The translations under genes were made by a program, and so were the position numbers. This document shows positions 45,279 through 54,512 of a stretch of 64,000 bases of DNA, piece by piece. The first letter of the stretch is position 1; every line of letters starts with the position of its first letter. The notes beneath the pieces are model-generated. The model was not told the DNA's origin and searched no databases. It was given only the letters and a program-made list of their open reading frames with translations. This DNA comes from Phycisphaerae bacterium (GTDB lineage: Bacteria; Planctomycetota; Phycisphaerae; UBA1845; Fen-1342): the NCBI GenBank assembly GCA_022072445.1, contig JAJVHV010000016.1, positions 332,627 to 396,626 of the forward strand, read 5' to 3'.

Positions 45279-45284
45279 TATAAC
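45279..45284 (+). promoter_or_regulatory. Possible -10 TATAAC upstream of the sugar permease
   Basis: TATAAC (5 of 6) lies in an unusually AT-rich part (45270-45350, including a T-rich run at 45325-45340) of the 231-base gap before ATG 45389. No -35 is recognisable. The T-rich run may instead belong to a terminator for the dioxygenase gene. Confidence 0.25.
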
Positions 45285-45388
45285 AGTCCCGCGCTGCAAG
45301 TCGGCTGCTACCTCAACTCGTAAATTTTTTGTTTTTCTTCGATTTTCAATCGTTGAAACTCCCATCCCTCGCGCCCACCATTCCCGCA

Positions 45389-46495
45389 ATGTCCGCGACA
45401 GCCAAACCCGTCCAGCTCGCCCGTTCTATCCGCGGCGGGCAGCATTTTGGATTGCTCGCGGTCATCATGGTGCTGGCGGCCGCGCTCACGGTTTTTGGTG
45501 GCCGGGTCCGGATTTCCGAGCCGATCGTTGATCCGGTAACCGGCGAAATCAGACGGAATTCCGACGGTTCGGTGATGCTCCGGACGATTGAGCGTAGCCG
45601 CTTCCTCAATCCGGACAATCTGATCAACGGGATCGTCAAGGACGGGTCGTTTTATGCGGTGATGGCGGTTGGGGCGGCGTTCGTCATCATTACAGCCGGC
45701 ATTGACCTCTCCGTCGGCAGTATTTTCTGCCTTGCGGGGGTGACGACCGCGATGTTGTTGCACGCGTTTGGGCCACGCGGCTCGTGGTCCGCGGCGCCGC
45801 CGCTGCTGGCTTCGCTCGCCGGCGTGCTCACCTGCCTGTTGGTGGCGACGGCGGCGGGTTGGCTGAATGGCGTGCTGATCGTGCGGCTGGGGGTGCATCC
45901 GTTCGTCATTACTCTTGGAACGATGCAGATTTATCGCTGCATCGCGCTGGTGATCAGCGGGGCCGAGCCGTTTGGCAACTTCCCGCCGATGTTCACCAGC
46001 TCGGTCCGCGTCCGTCTTGGCGACCTGGGTGTGGTACCGCTGGCCGTGGTGGTCCTTGCGGTGGCTGCCGGCACGATCTTGCTGGCGCGGACGCGGCTGG
46101 GGCGTTACGCGTACGCGGTCGGAGGGAACGAGACCGCGGCGCTCTATTCCGGCATCGGCGTAAAGCGGCTGAAGGTCGTGGTTTACGCGCTGGCGGGGTT
46201 TTCGGCCGGGGTCGCGGCGCTGCTGTCGCTCGGCTACTACGGCGCGGCCCAGAGCGACTGGGGGCGCGGGGCGGAGCTGAAGGTCATCGCCTCCTGCGTC
46301 GTGGGAGGCGTAAGTCTGCTAGGCGGGCGGGGTTCGGCGATCGGCGCGCTGCTGGGCACAATCACGATTTTCATGATCATCAACGCGATCGACATCCTGC
46401 GGATCGACAACAACTACAGCGACGGGGTGGTCGGCGCGGTGATCATTCTCGCGGTGCTGCTCGATCGCGTCAGCCGGCGATCCGGGTCGGGCTGA
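45389..46495 (+). CDS. ABC sugar-type permease (RbsC/XylH family), orphan
   Basis: The product has 368 residues from ATG 45389; an in-frame ATG 20 codons earlier lies in the T-rich leader. It is a BPD_transp_2 permease like RbsC: FYAVMAVGAAFVIITAGIDLSVGSIFCLAG, GWLNGVLIVRLGVHPFVITLGTM, TRLGRYAYAVGGNETAALYSGI and AELKVIASCVVGGVSLLGGRGS are family hallmarks. About ten helices. A 40-residue periplasmic insert (RVRISEPIVDPVTGEIRR...) after the first helix is unusual. No ATP-binding or solute-binding gene is adjacent, so partners must lie elsewhere. Confidence 0.9.
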   Translation: MSATAKPVQLARSIRGGQHFGLLAVIMVLAAALTVFGGRVRISEPIVDPVTGEIRRNSDGSVMLRTIERSRFLNPDNLINGIVKDGSFYAVMAVGAAFVIITAGIDLSVGSIFCLAGVTTAMLLHAFGPRGSWSAAPPLLASLAGVLTCLLVATAAGWLNGVLIVRLGVHPFVITLGTMQIYRCIALVISGAEPFGNFPPMFTSSVRVRLGDLGVVPLAVVVLAVAAGTILLARTRLGRYAYAVGGNETAALYSGIGVKRLKVVVYALAGFSAGVAALLSLGYYGAAQSDWGRGAELKVIASCVVGGVSLLGGRGSAIGALLGTITIFMIINAIDILRIDNNYSDGVVGAVIILAVLLDRVSRRSGSG

Positions 46496-46715
46496 GCGAG
46501 CACGCCCGGCGGTTATAAGACGCCGAGACATTCCCAACTGTCGCGCCGCGGATTATTCGGCGTTGGTCCATCGCCAACGCCCGGACCCTGAGAACGCGCG
46601 ATGCCGTCACGGCCGGGCAAGACCCGATCACGTTTGGCGTAACATGCCGCCAGAACTGTGATTATGGGTGCATCCCGGGGTGAGTACCTGGTACGATTTT
46701 GCGTTGAATTCGGTG

Positions 46716-46744
46716 TTAACGCCGGGAGGGGGATGTGTTATCAT
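46716..46744 (+). promoter_or_regulatory. Sigma-70-like promoter for the M6-like protease
   Basis: TTAACG (46716-46721, 4 of 6) and TATCAT (46739-46744, 5 of 6) are 17 bases apart. A transcript would start near 46751 and carry a leader of about 185 bases. The 220 bases between the permease stop and this promoter show nothing else. Confidence 0.5.
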
Positions 46745-46775
46745 CGAATCGGTTGTCACGATGCACGCCGGTGTG

Positions 46776-46839
46776 GCGCCCCCTTGATCGGGGGTGCTAC
46801 TATTGGTTCGGCGGGCAGCCGGAGTGCGCCTTCTGGCGC
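46776..46839 (+). other. Structured leader with two GC-rich hairpins
   Basis: An 8-bp stem (46776-46783 with 46790-46797, one G-U pair, 6-base loop) is followed by a 5-bp GCGCC/GGCGC stem with a TTCT loop (46826-46839). Both lie in the 5' leader of the protease gene, well before GAGGAGG at 46923-46929. No known riboswitch consensus could be matched by eye. Confidence 0.4.
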
Positions 46840-46935
46840 TATTCCGGCCATAGAGTTCGGAGCGGTCGCGAATCGGGCTCCAGCTCTGCCATCTTTCGAC
46901 ATTCTGTTCAGACGTACCCGCTGAGGAGGTACCTG

Positions 46936-49900
46936 ATGTCTGCCACTCCCCGCAGGTCGGGACGCGCTTACTTCGCCACGCTGTTTGTGGCGGCCTTCCC
47001 GCTGGCCATCAGTCTTTCGACGGCCAGCGCGGAGAACCGGAAGTTCGTGGTGTTCCTCGCGGATCTTCCGAAGGAGGCGCCCGACGCATTTCTGCCGCTG
47101 CGCACCGATATCTGGGACGCCTATTTCGACAAGGTCAAGAACGGGCAACCCGGCCAGCCGCGGATCGACTCCTTCGCCGAATGGTGGGAGGAAGTGAGCT
47201 ACGGTGACGTGACGGTCGATGGCGAGGTGGGCGGCTGGGTCAGCATGCCGTGGCCGTCGCACCCGCCGGGACTGACGGGTGGGCTCTTCTCGAACGACGT
47301 GATTCCGCACGTGGATTTGCAGTCGGATTTTTCGTACGCGCCGGACACGGGCGAGTTCTTCTTTAACGGCATCGCGATGTACTCGTTCGACTTCGACGGG
47401 GTGGGCGAGAACGCGGCCCGCGGGAACGCGGGTGCGCGCGGCTGGCCGGGCGTTTCGGATGCCGACGTGTGGGGCAACCCGGTCTGGGCGCCGGGAGAGC
47501 GTTTTCAGAATCTGAACGGCAACCTGGATTCGGCCGGCCGGCCGATCTACGACGCGGGCGTGTTTGAAATCGCGATCGACAAGAACGGCAACGGCAAGAT
47601 CGACCTGAATAAGAAGGCCAACAGCTTTGCGCAGCTCATCGCGTCGGAGGTCGACTACGGCCCGGTCGACGCGCGCTATGAAATCCCGATCTGGATCCGT
47701 TTCCTGAACGATACCGAGTGGTTCGACTGGAACGGCAGCGGCGAATGGGACTGGGGCGGCGCCGAAATCTGGATCGACCGCGATTCAGACGGGGCGCTGG
47801 GCGGCGCGGCGGAGCCGTATGGCGACGACACGGACCGGCCTGCGACGCTGATCGAGTTCATCATGCGCGTCGGCGACCCCGAGGACGACGAGACCGAGTG
47901 GTGGGATCAGCAGCTCAACGACAACTATGACTATCCCGAGCCGTACGAGGACTTCCTGGTCCACTGGAGCCCGTTTGCGCATCAGTTCGTGACGACCGAC
48001 GACGAATACATCATCGCCAACTATCCCGGTTCGGCCAGCGCGATTCTCGGACGTATCGGCAACCGCCACTACGACGCGCCAGACTACTGGGACAATAACG
48101 GGAATACGATCAGCACGAACAAGATGCAGCGCATCGAGGGCAACCTGAAGGACGACACGGCCCGCGCCGCGCAGCGCCGCCGCTGGAGCTTCACGTCCTT
48201 TACCACCGAACCGACCAGCCCCGACGGCACGCCGCTGTGGTGGAGTGCGTTCTGGACCGAGTTTTTCGGCACGGAAGCTCCCGAGTGGTTCGGCGGCTAC
48301 ATCCCCTATCTCCAGACGTTCGATCCTGCCAAGCCGGTGCCGCAACTGGTCAATCAGACCACCGAGCCCACGTTCGAGTTTCATCCGAACCGCGGCGGCC
48401 CCAACAACAACGGGACCGCATTTGCGGGCGAGTCGTTCGGCGGCGACATCGTGCCGCGCGTCAACGATCCGAACGAGGGCATGTACGACGGCCCGGCCGA
48501 GTACTGGGACCTGCCGTCGTCGATCTACCACGCGGGCGGCGACGGCTATTTCGGCGAAGTGACTTCGCCGGCCGACGAGCAGCTCTATGGCGACGACCTG
48601 GGCAGCACTCCGCCGTCGGGCGGTGTTGGCGCCGGTGGCGACGCCAACATCGAACCCGCCGGACCGCTGGCGTACAACGTGCACGGCGAGGGCGGCAATG
48701 ACGGCGGAAACGTTCTTACCACCGAGTTCCTCACCTGGCGGACCGACGGTACGTCGAGCACCGACGTGGACCAGCTTGTGGGGGGGCAGTTCATCCGGCG
48801 TTACGGACGCGACATCAACCTCGACGGCCTGCTCGACATGGGCGAGACGATCGTCCCCGGCAATCACAATTACGGCATCGACGCGCTGGAGGGCGGCACG
48901 CCCAACGCCGACCCGGCGCAGAACGTCTATCCGTGGAACCGCATGCGTTTGCAGGAGGACATGATCGCGGCGATGGACGCCAGCATGGACTTCGACGAAT
49001 TCCTGGGCGGCCCAGGTGATTATGGCAACGTGATCAACTCGGTCATCCTCTGCCCGGCGGGCACGGCCGCCAACATGTTCTTTTTGACGGCGGGCGGCTA
49101 CCAGGCGACGATGGTGCGCGACGGACTCGACCCGCTGGCGGTCAGCAGCCGTTTGGACATCAACCAGTATCGCGTCTTCACCGACGGCCTCGGCATCTCG
49201 ACCGACAGCGCCGGCGAAGGCGACCTGGGCGTCGGCGCGTATCAGACGCCGTTCTCAGCGCACGAGTACTGTCACCGCTGGGAAGGGTATCCCGACCTGT
49301 ATGACTACGACGTGTATCTCGACTTCGGCGGCAAGAACCTGAACTACCCGATCGGCCGCTGGTGCATCATGGCGGGCGGCGGTCTGGTTCACCCCGTGCC
49401 GATTCTCAAGGCGGTGAACTCCGACTGGATCGACCCGGTCGACATCACCACCGCGCTGACGCCGGCCGCCTCGACCACGATCACGTTCCGCTCGTGGGAG
49501 TTCGACCGCAACCGCACGCTCTACGTCTTCCGCAACCCGACCTACGCCGCCGAGTCGTTCTGGTTCTGGCGGCAGTCGCCGGTGGCATTGGATCCGGACA
49601 CGGGCGCGGCTGCATTGACGTTCGACCAGTATCTGCCGGGCCACGGTCTGATGATCATGCACGTGGACGAGCGCGGCAATCCGAACGGCACGCCGCCGCA
49701 GCAGCGCTTGAGCGGCCACTTCACGTACCTGATCGTGCAGGCCGACGGTCTGCATGACCTGGAGCTGGACAATTCGCCGAACGCGGGCGACGCGGGCGAT
49801 CCGTTCCCCGGCACGTCGGGCCGCACGACCTGGAACCGCTTCACCGATCCGTCGAACAAGTGGTATACGGACGAAGGCAGCGGCCTGGACATCACGAACA

Positions 49901-51915
49901 TCGTCGAGAAGACCTACGAGACCGATGTGACGTTCCGCTGGACGCCGCGCGAACTGCCCAGCTTCGACTGGGTGCAGCCGCCGGGCGGCACGTCGGTGAA
50001 CGGGCAGTACAACCTGCGTTATTACGCGTATGACCAGAAGGGCGGGACGACGATCCGCTTCTACGTGGATGACGACAGCACGGGCTATGACGGCGCGTTC
50101 CTGGGAGCGACGGGCAAGCCGCTGGGCGACGTCGACGGCGCCTTTAAGGTGAACATCGGCAACCTGCCCAACGGCACCTACGCTTTCTATGCCAAGCTCG
50201 AGCCGGGCGCAACCGAAAACAGCGTCTCGGTCCCGCGGCCCAACGTCGATAACCAGGGCAACGGCGTGCTGGAAATGGGTAACGCCGACGTCGACCTGGC
50301 TGTCTCTCAGCTCGAAGCCTGGAGCGTCGTCTGCTCGGACGACACGGTCCGTAACAAGGAGCTTTGGACTATTACCGGTACGGCCTCCGGCCAGCAGGTC
50401 GTCAAGGCGGTGACCGGGCAGGTCTATCAGTCCGATCCGATCTCGTTCGGCGGCGGTTCGCCGCATTCGGCCATCAAGTTCAAGATCACTCCGGGCGCGA
50501 AGCGCTTCCGGGTGGGCGATCGCTTCAGCTTCGTGACCACCGGCTTCACGCGCTACAGCGACGCCGTGCTGATCTTCGAAGGGAACATCGTGCAGCCCGG
50601 TCCGCCGGTGGCGCTGATCGACTCGGTCACGCCGGCGACGGGTATCTCGAACTGGACGGAGTTCACGTTCGCGTCGAACTCGAACGATCCGGCGGACGCC
50701 GACTTCACCGAGACCTGGAGTTTCGGCGACGGGCAGACTTCGGGCGTGCAGACGACGGTTCCTTCGGTGGTGACGCACAAGTATGCCAACGCCGGGACGT
50801 TCGTCGTGACATTGACGGTGACGAACTCGTTCGGGCTCTCGGCGACGGCGACGACGGCGGTGCAGGTGACGAACGCCAAGACGCCGGTCGCGCGGCTGAC
50901 GGCGAGCCCGGCCGAGGGCCGTCTGCCGCTGAAGGTGACGCTGGACGCCAGCAAGTCGAGCGATCAGAACGATCCTGGGCTGGGCGGCAGCAACCTGACG
51001 TATCGCTGGACGACGTCGTCGGGCGCGGTGCTCGATCCGGTCGCGGGCACGCCCTCCGAGGGCGACATCGTGGTCAAGCCCGGCCCGGCGCAGGGTCCGT
51101 TCGACGTGATCTTCAACAAGGCTGGCGTGCAGGTCGTGACGGTCGAGGTGACGAACGGTTTCGGCCAGAAGGCGACCGCGCCGGCGGAAGTCCGCGTGCA
51201 GGGCCCGCCGGCGGATCAGCCGCCGATCGCGGAGATCAGTGCGGACAAGCGCTCGGGAGCGGGGCCGCTGGTGGTGAAGTTCTCGGCGGCCGGCTCGCGT
51301 GATCCGGAAGGCGGCCTGTTGGAGTACGCGTGGAACTTCGGCGACGGGTCGCACGTGGTGCGCGGCGTGTCGGAAGCGACACACACGTACAGCAAGGCGC
51401 GGACGTACAACGCTACGCTGACGGTGACCGATCCGTCGGGTTCGACCGACAGCGCGACGCTGGCGATCGTCGTCACGTCCGACGCCGCCAGCAGCAACGG
51501 CAGCCCGGTGGCGCGGATCAACGTCAGCTCGACGCAGGGCGCGGCGCCGTTCACGGTTGAGTTCAACGCGCTCGATTCGGCCGATCCGGAGGGCGACGCG
51601 CTGTCATACGCGTGGGACTTCGGCGACGGCTCGGCACCCGAGTTCGGACCGGTCGTGGCGCACACGTACGAAGAGGCGCGCACGTACTCGGTCGTGCTGA
51701 CCGTGGCGGATCCGGGCGGTTCGACGGGTTCGGCGACGGTGAACATCTCGGTGACGCTGCCGGTCGACCAGTCCGGCCGCGAGTCGCCGAGCGGCGACGG
51801 GACGGGCGACGCGACCGACGGCGGCTCGCGGCAGTTGTGCGGTGCGTTCGGGTTCTTCCCGATCATGCTGACGCTGGCGGGTATGCTGGCTCTTCGGCGG
51901 CGGCGCGTGCTGTAA
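46936..51915 (+). CDS. Large secreted M6-like metalloprotease with four PKD domains and a C-terminal anchor
   Basis: The product has 1659 residues from ATG 46936, behind GAGGAGG and at the start of a signal peptide (cut near STASAEN, residue 36). An in-frame ATG 67 codons upstream lies in the structured leader and is not likely used. The zinc site HEYCH is at residue 776, followed by RWEGYPDLYDYD, the M6/immune-inhibitor-A pattern. Calcium-loop-like segments DKNGNGKIDLN (about 215) and DINLDGLLDMGE (about 626) precede it. PKD domains begin near 1221, 1315, 1430 and 1522, the last two with WNFGDGS and WDFGDGS. The tail is Gly/Asp-rich, then CGAFGFFPIMLTLAGMLALRRRR, a sorting-type anchor. Probable role: extracellular protein degradation. 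Confidence 0.82.
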   Translation: MSATPRRSGRAYFATLFVAAFPLAISLSTASAENRKFVVFLADLPKEAPDAFLPLRTDIWDAYFDKVKNGQPGQPRIDSFAEWWEEVSYGDVTVDGEVGGWVSMPWPSHPPGLTGGLFSNDVIPHVDLQSDFSYAPDTGEFFFNGIAMYSFDFDGVGENAARGNAGARGWPGVSDADVWGNPVWAPGERFQNLNGNLDSAGRPIYDAGVFEIAIDKNGNGKIDLNKKANSFAQLIASEVDYGPVDARYEIPIWIRFLNDTEWFDWNGSGEWDWGGAEIWIDRDSDGALGGAAEPYGDDTDRPATLIEFIMRVGDPEDDETEWWDQQLNDNYDYPEPYEDFLVHWSPFAHQFVTTDDEYIIANYPGSASAILGRIGNRHYDAPDYWDNNGNTISTNKMQRIEGNLKDDTARAAQRRRWSFTSFTTEPTSPDGTPLWWSAFWTEFFGTEAPEWFGGYIPYLQTFDPAKPVPQLVNQTTEPTFEFHPNRGGPNNNGTAFAGESFGGDIVPRVNDPNEGMYDGPAEYWDLPSSIYHAGGDGYFGEVTSPADEQLYGDDLGSTPPSGGVGAGGDANIEPAGPLAYNVHGEGGNDGGNVLTTEFLTWRTDGTSSTDVDQLVGGQFIRRYGRDINLDGLLDMGETIVPGNHNYGIDALEGGTPNADPAQNVYPWNRMRLQEDMIAAMDASMDFDEFLGGPGDYGNVINSVILCPAGTAANMFFLTAGGYQATMVRDGLDPLAVSSRLDINQYRVFTDGLGISTDSAGEGDLGVGAYQTPFSAHEYCHRWEGYPDLYDYDVYLDFGGKNLNYPIGRWCIMAGGGLVHPVPILKAVNSDWIDPVDITTALTPAASTTITFRSWEFDRNRTLYVFRNPTYAAESFWFWRQSPVALDPDTGAAALTFDQYLPGHGLMIMHVDERGNPNGTPPQQRLSGHFTYLIVQADGLHDLELDNSPNAGDAGDPFPGTSGRTTWNRFTDPSNKWYTDEGSGLDITNIVEKTYETDVTFRWTPRELPSFDWVQPPGGTSVNGQYNLRYYAYDQKGGTTIRFYVDDDSTGYDGAFLGATGKPLGDVDGAFKVNIGNLPNGTYAFYAKLEPGATENSVSVPRPNVDNQGNGVLEMGNADVDLAVSQLEAWSVVCSDDTVRNKELWTITGTASGQQVVKAVTGQVYQSDPISFGGGSPHSAIKFKITPGAKRFRVGDRFSFVTTGFTRYSDAVLIFEGNIVQPGPPVALIDSVTPATGISNWTEFTFASNSNDPADADFTETWSFGDGQTSGVQTTVPSVVTHKYANAGTFVVTLTVTNSFGLSATATTAVQVTNAKTPVARLTASPAEGRLPLKVTLDASKSSDQNDPGLGGSNLTYRWTTSSGAVLDPVAGTPSEGDIVVKPGPAQGPFDVIFNKAGVQVVTVEVTNGFGQKATAPAEVRVQGPPADQPPIAEISADKRSGAGPLVVKFSAAGSRDPEGGLLEYAWNFGDGSHVVRGVSEATHTYSKARTYNATLTVTDPSGSTDSATLAIVVTSDAASSNGSPVARINVSSTQGAAPFTVEFNALDSADPEGDALSYAWDFGDGSAPEFGPVVAHTYEEARTYSVVLTVADPGGSTGSATVNISVTLPVDQSGRESPSGDGTGDATDGGSRQLCGAFGFFPIMLTLAGMLALRRRRVL

Positions 51916-52013
51916 AACGGCCGAAGTTCATGTGATGGATTGATCCGGGCGCCGCGGCTGTGGGCTGCGGTGCCCGGTTTTCTTCACGGTCCGGCCGACG
52001 CGTGCGCGGCGAC

Positions 52014-53573
52014 TCAGGGCTTGCTGTCGAGCGGCGCGACGCGGACGTCGTCGATCCAGGCCGTGCCGGCGCCGGACATGACGATCGAGAGCATTCCGGC
52101 GGCGGCGTTGGCGGGCAGTGCCAGCTCGCGGTCGGCGCGGCGCCAGTCGAACGTGCTGGTCAGCCGGTCCACTTCGAGTTCGTCGCCGATCGGTTGTCCC
52201 GACGCGTCGAGCGGCTGGAGTTTGAGGAAGGCACTCTCGAGGGCATCGCCGCGGAGCAGGGCGGAGACGCGGATTCGGCCGCCGGCGGGCAGCCCGCCGA
52301 TCTGCTGGCGGACGACGTCGATGGGCAGGGCGCCGCTCTTGGAGACGCGCAGCGCGGCCCGGCCTTCGTGCGTGGTCTTGCGGTCGATGCGGACGGTCAT
52401 GCGGCCGGAGTTATTGCGGATGGTCCAGCCGTAGGAGGCACCCTCCTCAAACCCGCCGTTGCAGACCAGGTTGCGGCTTTCGCTGGAGCGGTGGTCGCGG
52501 TCTTGTGTCGAATCGGCCGGGTGGTCGCGTTGCAACTCGGCGGCGGGGGGAGTTTCGGCTGTGGGGCGCGGGACGGCTTCACGTTGGGCGTCCGACTGGC
52601 CGGGCTCGGTCTGTTGGGGCATGGGGCGGTCGGGCGCGGGGTGTTGGGCCGCGGTGCGTGAGCCGGCGGCGGACGACGCGTCGGTGGGAGGATGGGCGGG
52701 TCTCGACTGCGCGGCGCTGGCCGGTGGGTCGGCACGGCGCTGAGCTTCGGCCGCTGGGGCGGGCGGCGGCGTGAAGCCGGCGTTCTCCTCGAGCCAGAGG
52801 ATCCCCGCGCGAATGCGGTCGGCGTAGTCGCCTTTCCAGCCATGGCCGCCTTCGGTCGTGACCAGCTTGACGCGGGCGCCCTGGAGCGACAGGTACTTTT
52901 GCGCGCGGGTCGAGAATTCGAAGGAGCAGACCGGATCGTCGGAGGCGTGCTCGATGACGTAGGCGTGGCCGCGGGCGCCGTCGATCGGCGGCAGCAGCGA
53001 GGCCACGAACGTCGACATGGCGATGTACGAGCCGGTGACGGACTTCTGCGGCGCGAGCGAGACGGCGTACCCGGCCGGACCCGCGGAAGACCACGACAGC
53101 GTGAAGACCCGACGACGGTCGAGGCGAAACTCCTTGGCGATGTCGGCCACGACGGCTTCGACGAATTCCTCGACGGAAAAGCGCTGTCCGGGGACCTGGT
53201 CGCGGCGCGATGGCCAGACGATTCTCTGATCGGGCGACCATTTCACGGCGACGAGTTCGACAATGAGGTATTCGTGCGGAATGCAGTTGCGCGCCAGGCC
53301 CTTGACGAACGGCAGATTCGACGCGCTTCCATCGCCCCCGGGGATCACGATCAGGAGCCCGAGGCCGGCGGCGGGGGGCTGTACGGCGCTGAGCGGCTCG
53401 ATGAGGTGATAGCGCATCTGGGCGTCGCCGGCGGCGGTGCGTTCGCGGGCGACGACATCCGCGTTGGCGGCCGCGGCGGAGTCGCGCTGCGGGCGGAGGG
53501 TCTGGAGAGGCGGTGCGGCGGCGAGGACGAACATCGGCAGCGCGAGCACGCACAGCGATGACAATCTGCGCAT
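52014..53573 (-). CDS. Secreted esterase/depolymerase-like hydrolase with C-terminal binding domain
   Basis: The product has 519 residues. A signal peptide (LCVLALPMFVLAAAP) precedes an alpha/beta hydrolase resembling PHB-depolymerase/feruloyl-esterase-like proteins: LLIVIPGGDGSASNLPFV, the nucleophile region TLSWSSAGPAGYA (Ser near 160, with SWSSA replacing the GXSXG elbow) and the His in TTEGGHGWKGDY (about 241). A long Pro/Gln/Ala/Arg linker (about 265-365) joins it to a C-terminal beta-sandwich of the carbohydrate-binding type (LVCNGGFEEGASYGWTI through AWIDDVRVAPL). The substrate is unknown; polysaccharide esters are a reasonable guess from the binding domain. Confidence 0.68.
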   Translation of the reverse strand: MRRLSSLCVLALPMFVLAAAPPLQTLRPQRDSAAAANADVVARERTAAGDAQMRYHLIEPLSAVQPPAAGLGLLIVIPGGDGSASNLPFVKGLARNCIPHEYLIVELVAVKWSPDQRIVWPSRRDQVPGQRFSVEEFVEAVVADIAKEFRLDRRRVFTLSWSSAGPAGYAVSLAPQKSVTGSYIAMSTFVASLLPPIDGARGHAYVIEHASDDPVCSFEFSTRAQKYLSLQGARVKLVTTEGGHGWKGDYADRIRAGILWLEENAGFTPPPAPAAEAQRRADPPASAAQSRPAHPPTDASSAAGSRTAAQHPAPDRPMPQQTEPGQSDAQREAVPRPTAETPPAAELQRDHPADSTQDRDHRSSESRNLVCNGGFEEGASYGWTIRNNSGRMTVRIDRKTTHEGRAALRVSKSGALPIDVVRQQIGGLPAGGRIRVSALLRGDALESAFLKLQPLDASGQPIGDELEVDRLTSTFDWRRADRELALPANAAAGMLSIVMSGAGTAWIDDVRVAPLDSKP

Positions 53574-53642
53574 GAGTTTCTCCTATCGCGGCGGCAGGAC
53601 GGCTGTCGAGGTGCGCACCGTCTGACCGGCCTCCAACCTCTT

Positions 53643-54509
53643 CTATCGACGTTTTGCCGCTCCGACCAGCAACGAGAGCGCGAAGAGCCCGGTCGCAACC
53701 AGGATTATCGTCGCTCCCGCCGCCGCTTCATAGCGGTAGGCCAGGTAGAGCCCGCCGACGGCGGCGAGCAGTCCGGCGGCGGCCGCGAGCCAGAACATCT
53801 GGCCGGCACTGCGGGCCAGATTGCGAGCGGTGGCGGCGGGGACGACGAGCAGCGCGGTGACGAGGAGGATGCCGGTGATGCGGATGGCGACGGTGACGAG
53901 CAGGGCGACGAGCAGCGAGAACGAGTAATCGACGGCGCGCGTCGCCAGACCGCGGGTGCGCGCCAGATCGGGATTGACCGCCAGGATCAGCAGCCGGTTG
54001 AAGGCGATGACCATGTAGGCCAGGACGAACGCGGCCAGGAGCAGGGCGGCGTTCAGGTCGTCGCGATCGAGCAGCAGCAGATCGCCGTAAAGGTAGCGAT
54101 TGAAGTCGCGGGTGCTGCGGGTGGCGGTGACGATGGCGATGCCGGCGGCGATGACGGCCGAGAACGCGACGCCGATGATCGTGTCGGTGCTGAGGTCGGA
54201 GCGGCGTTTGACGAGGGTGATGACGGCGGCCACGAGCAGTCCGACCAGGAGCATGGTGGTGCGCGGGTCGACGCTGGCGGCGTTGAGGGCGCTGAGGAGG
54301 AAGCCGAGCGCGACGCCGGCGAAAGCGGAGTGGGCGATGGCATCGGAGAAAAAAGCCATGCGCATGTTGACGACGAACACGCCCGCCATCGCGCAGGCCG
54401 GGGCGATGATGGCGGAAGCGACGAGCGCCTGGCGCATGAAGCCGTCGCGGAGCCAGTCGAGCGGCAGGAGGGCGACGAGAGCCAGGAGCCAGTCGACCAG
54501 CGCGTGCAT
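53643..54509 (-). CDS. znuB: Zn/Mn-type ABC transporter permease
   Basis: The product has 288 residues with about eight or nine helices. It is an ABC-3 family permease as in ZnuB, MntB and TroC: FMRQALVASAIIAPACAMAGVFVVNMRMAFFSDAIAHSAFAGVALGF, DTIIGVAFSAVIAAGIAIV, DLLLLDRDDLNAAL and ITGILLVTALLVVPAATARNLARS are characteristic. Its ATP-binding partner lies immediately upstream, 3 bases away. No periplasmic binding protein (ZnuA) is near. The metal cannot be assigned from sequence. Confidence 0.9.
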   Translation of the reverse strand: MHALVDWLLALVALLPLDWLRDGFMRQALVASAIIAPACAMAGVFVVNMRMAFFSDAIAHSAFAGVALGFLLSALNAASVDPRTTMLLVGLLVAAVITLVKRRSDLSTDTIIGVAFSAVIAAGIAIVTATRSTRDFNRYLYGDLLLLDRDDLNAALLLAAFVLAYMVIAFNRLLILAVNPDLARTRGLATRAVDYSFSLLVALLVTVAIRITGILLVTALLVVPAATARNLARSAGQMFWLAAAAGLLAAVGGLYLAYRYEAAAGATIILVATGLFALSLLVGAAKRR

Positions 54510-54512
54510 GGG

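Noticed and set aside
46745..46935. Cyclic di-GMP (GEMM) riboswitch
   Set aside because: The hairpins do not match the conserved GEMM core by eye.
49255..51384. 709-codon minus-strand frame under the M6-like protease
   Set aside because: Arg/His-rich shadow. PKD and HEYCH motifs are in the plus frame.
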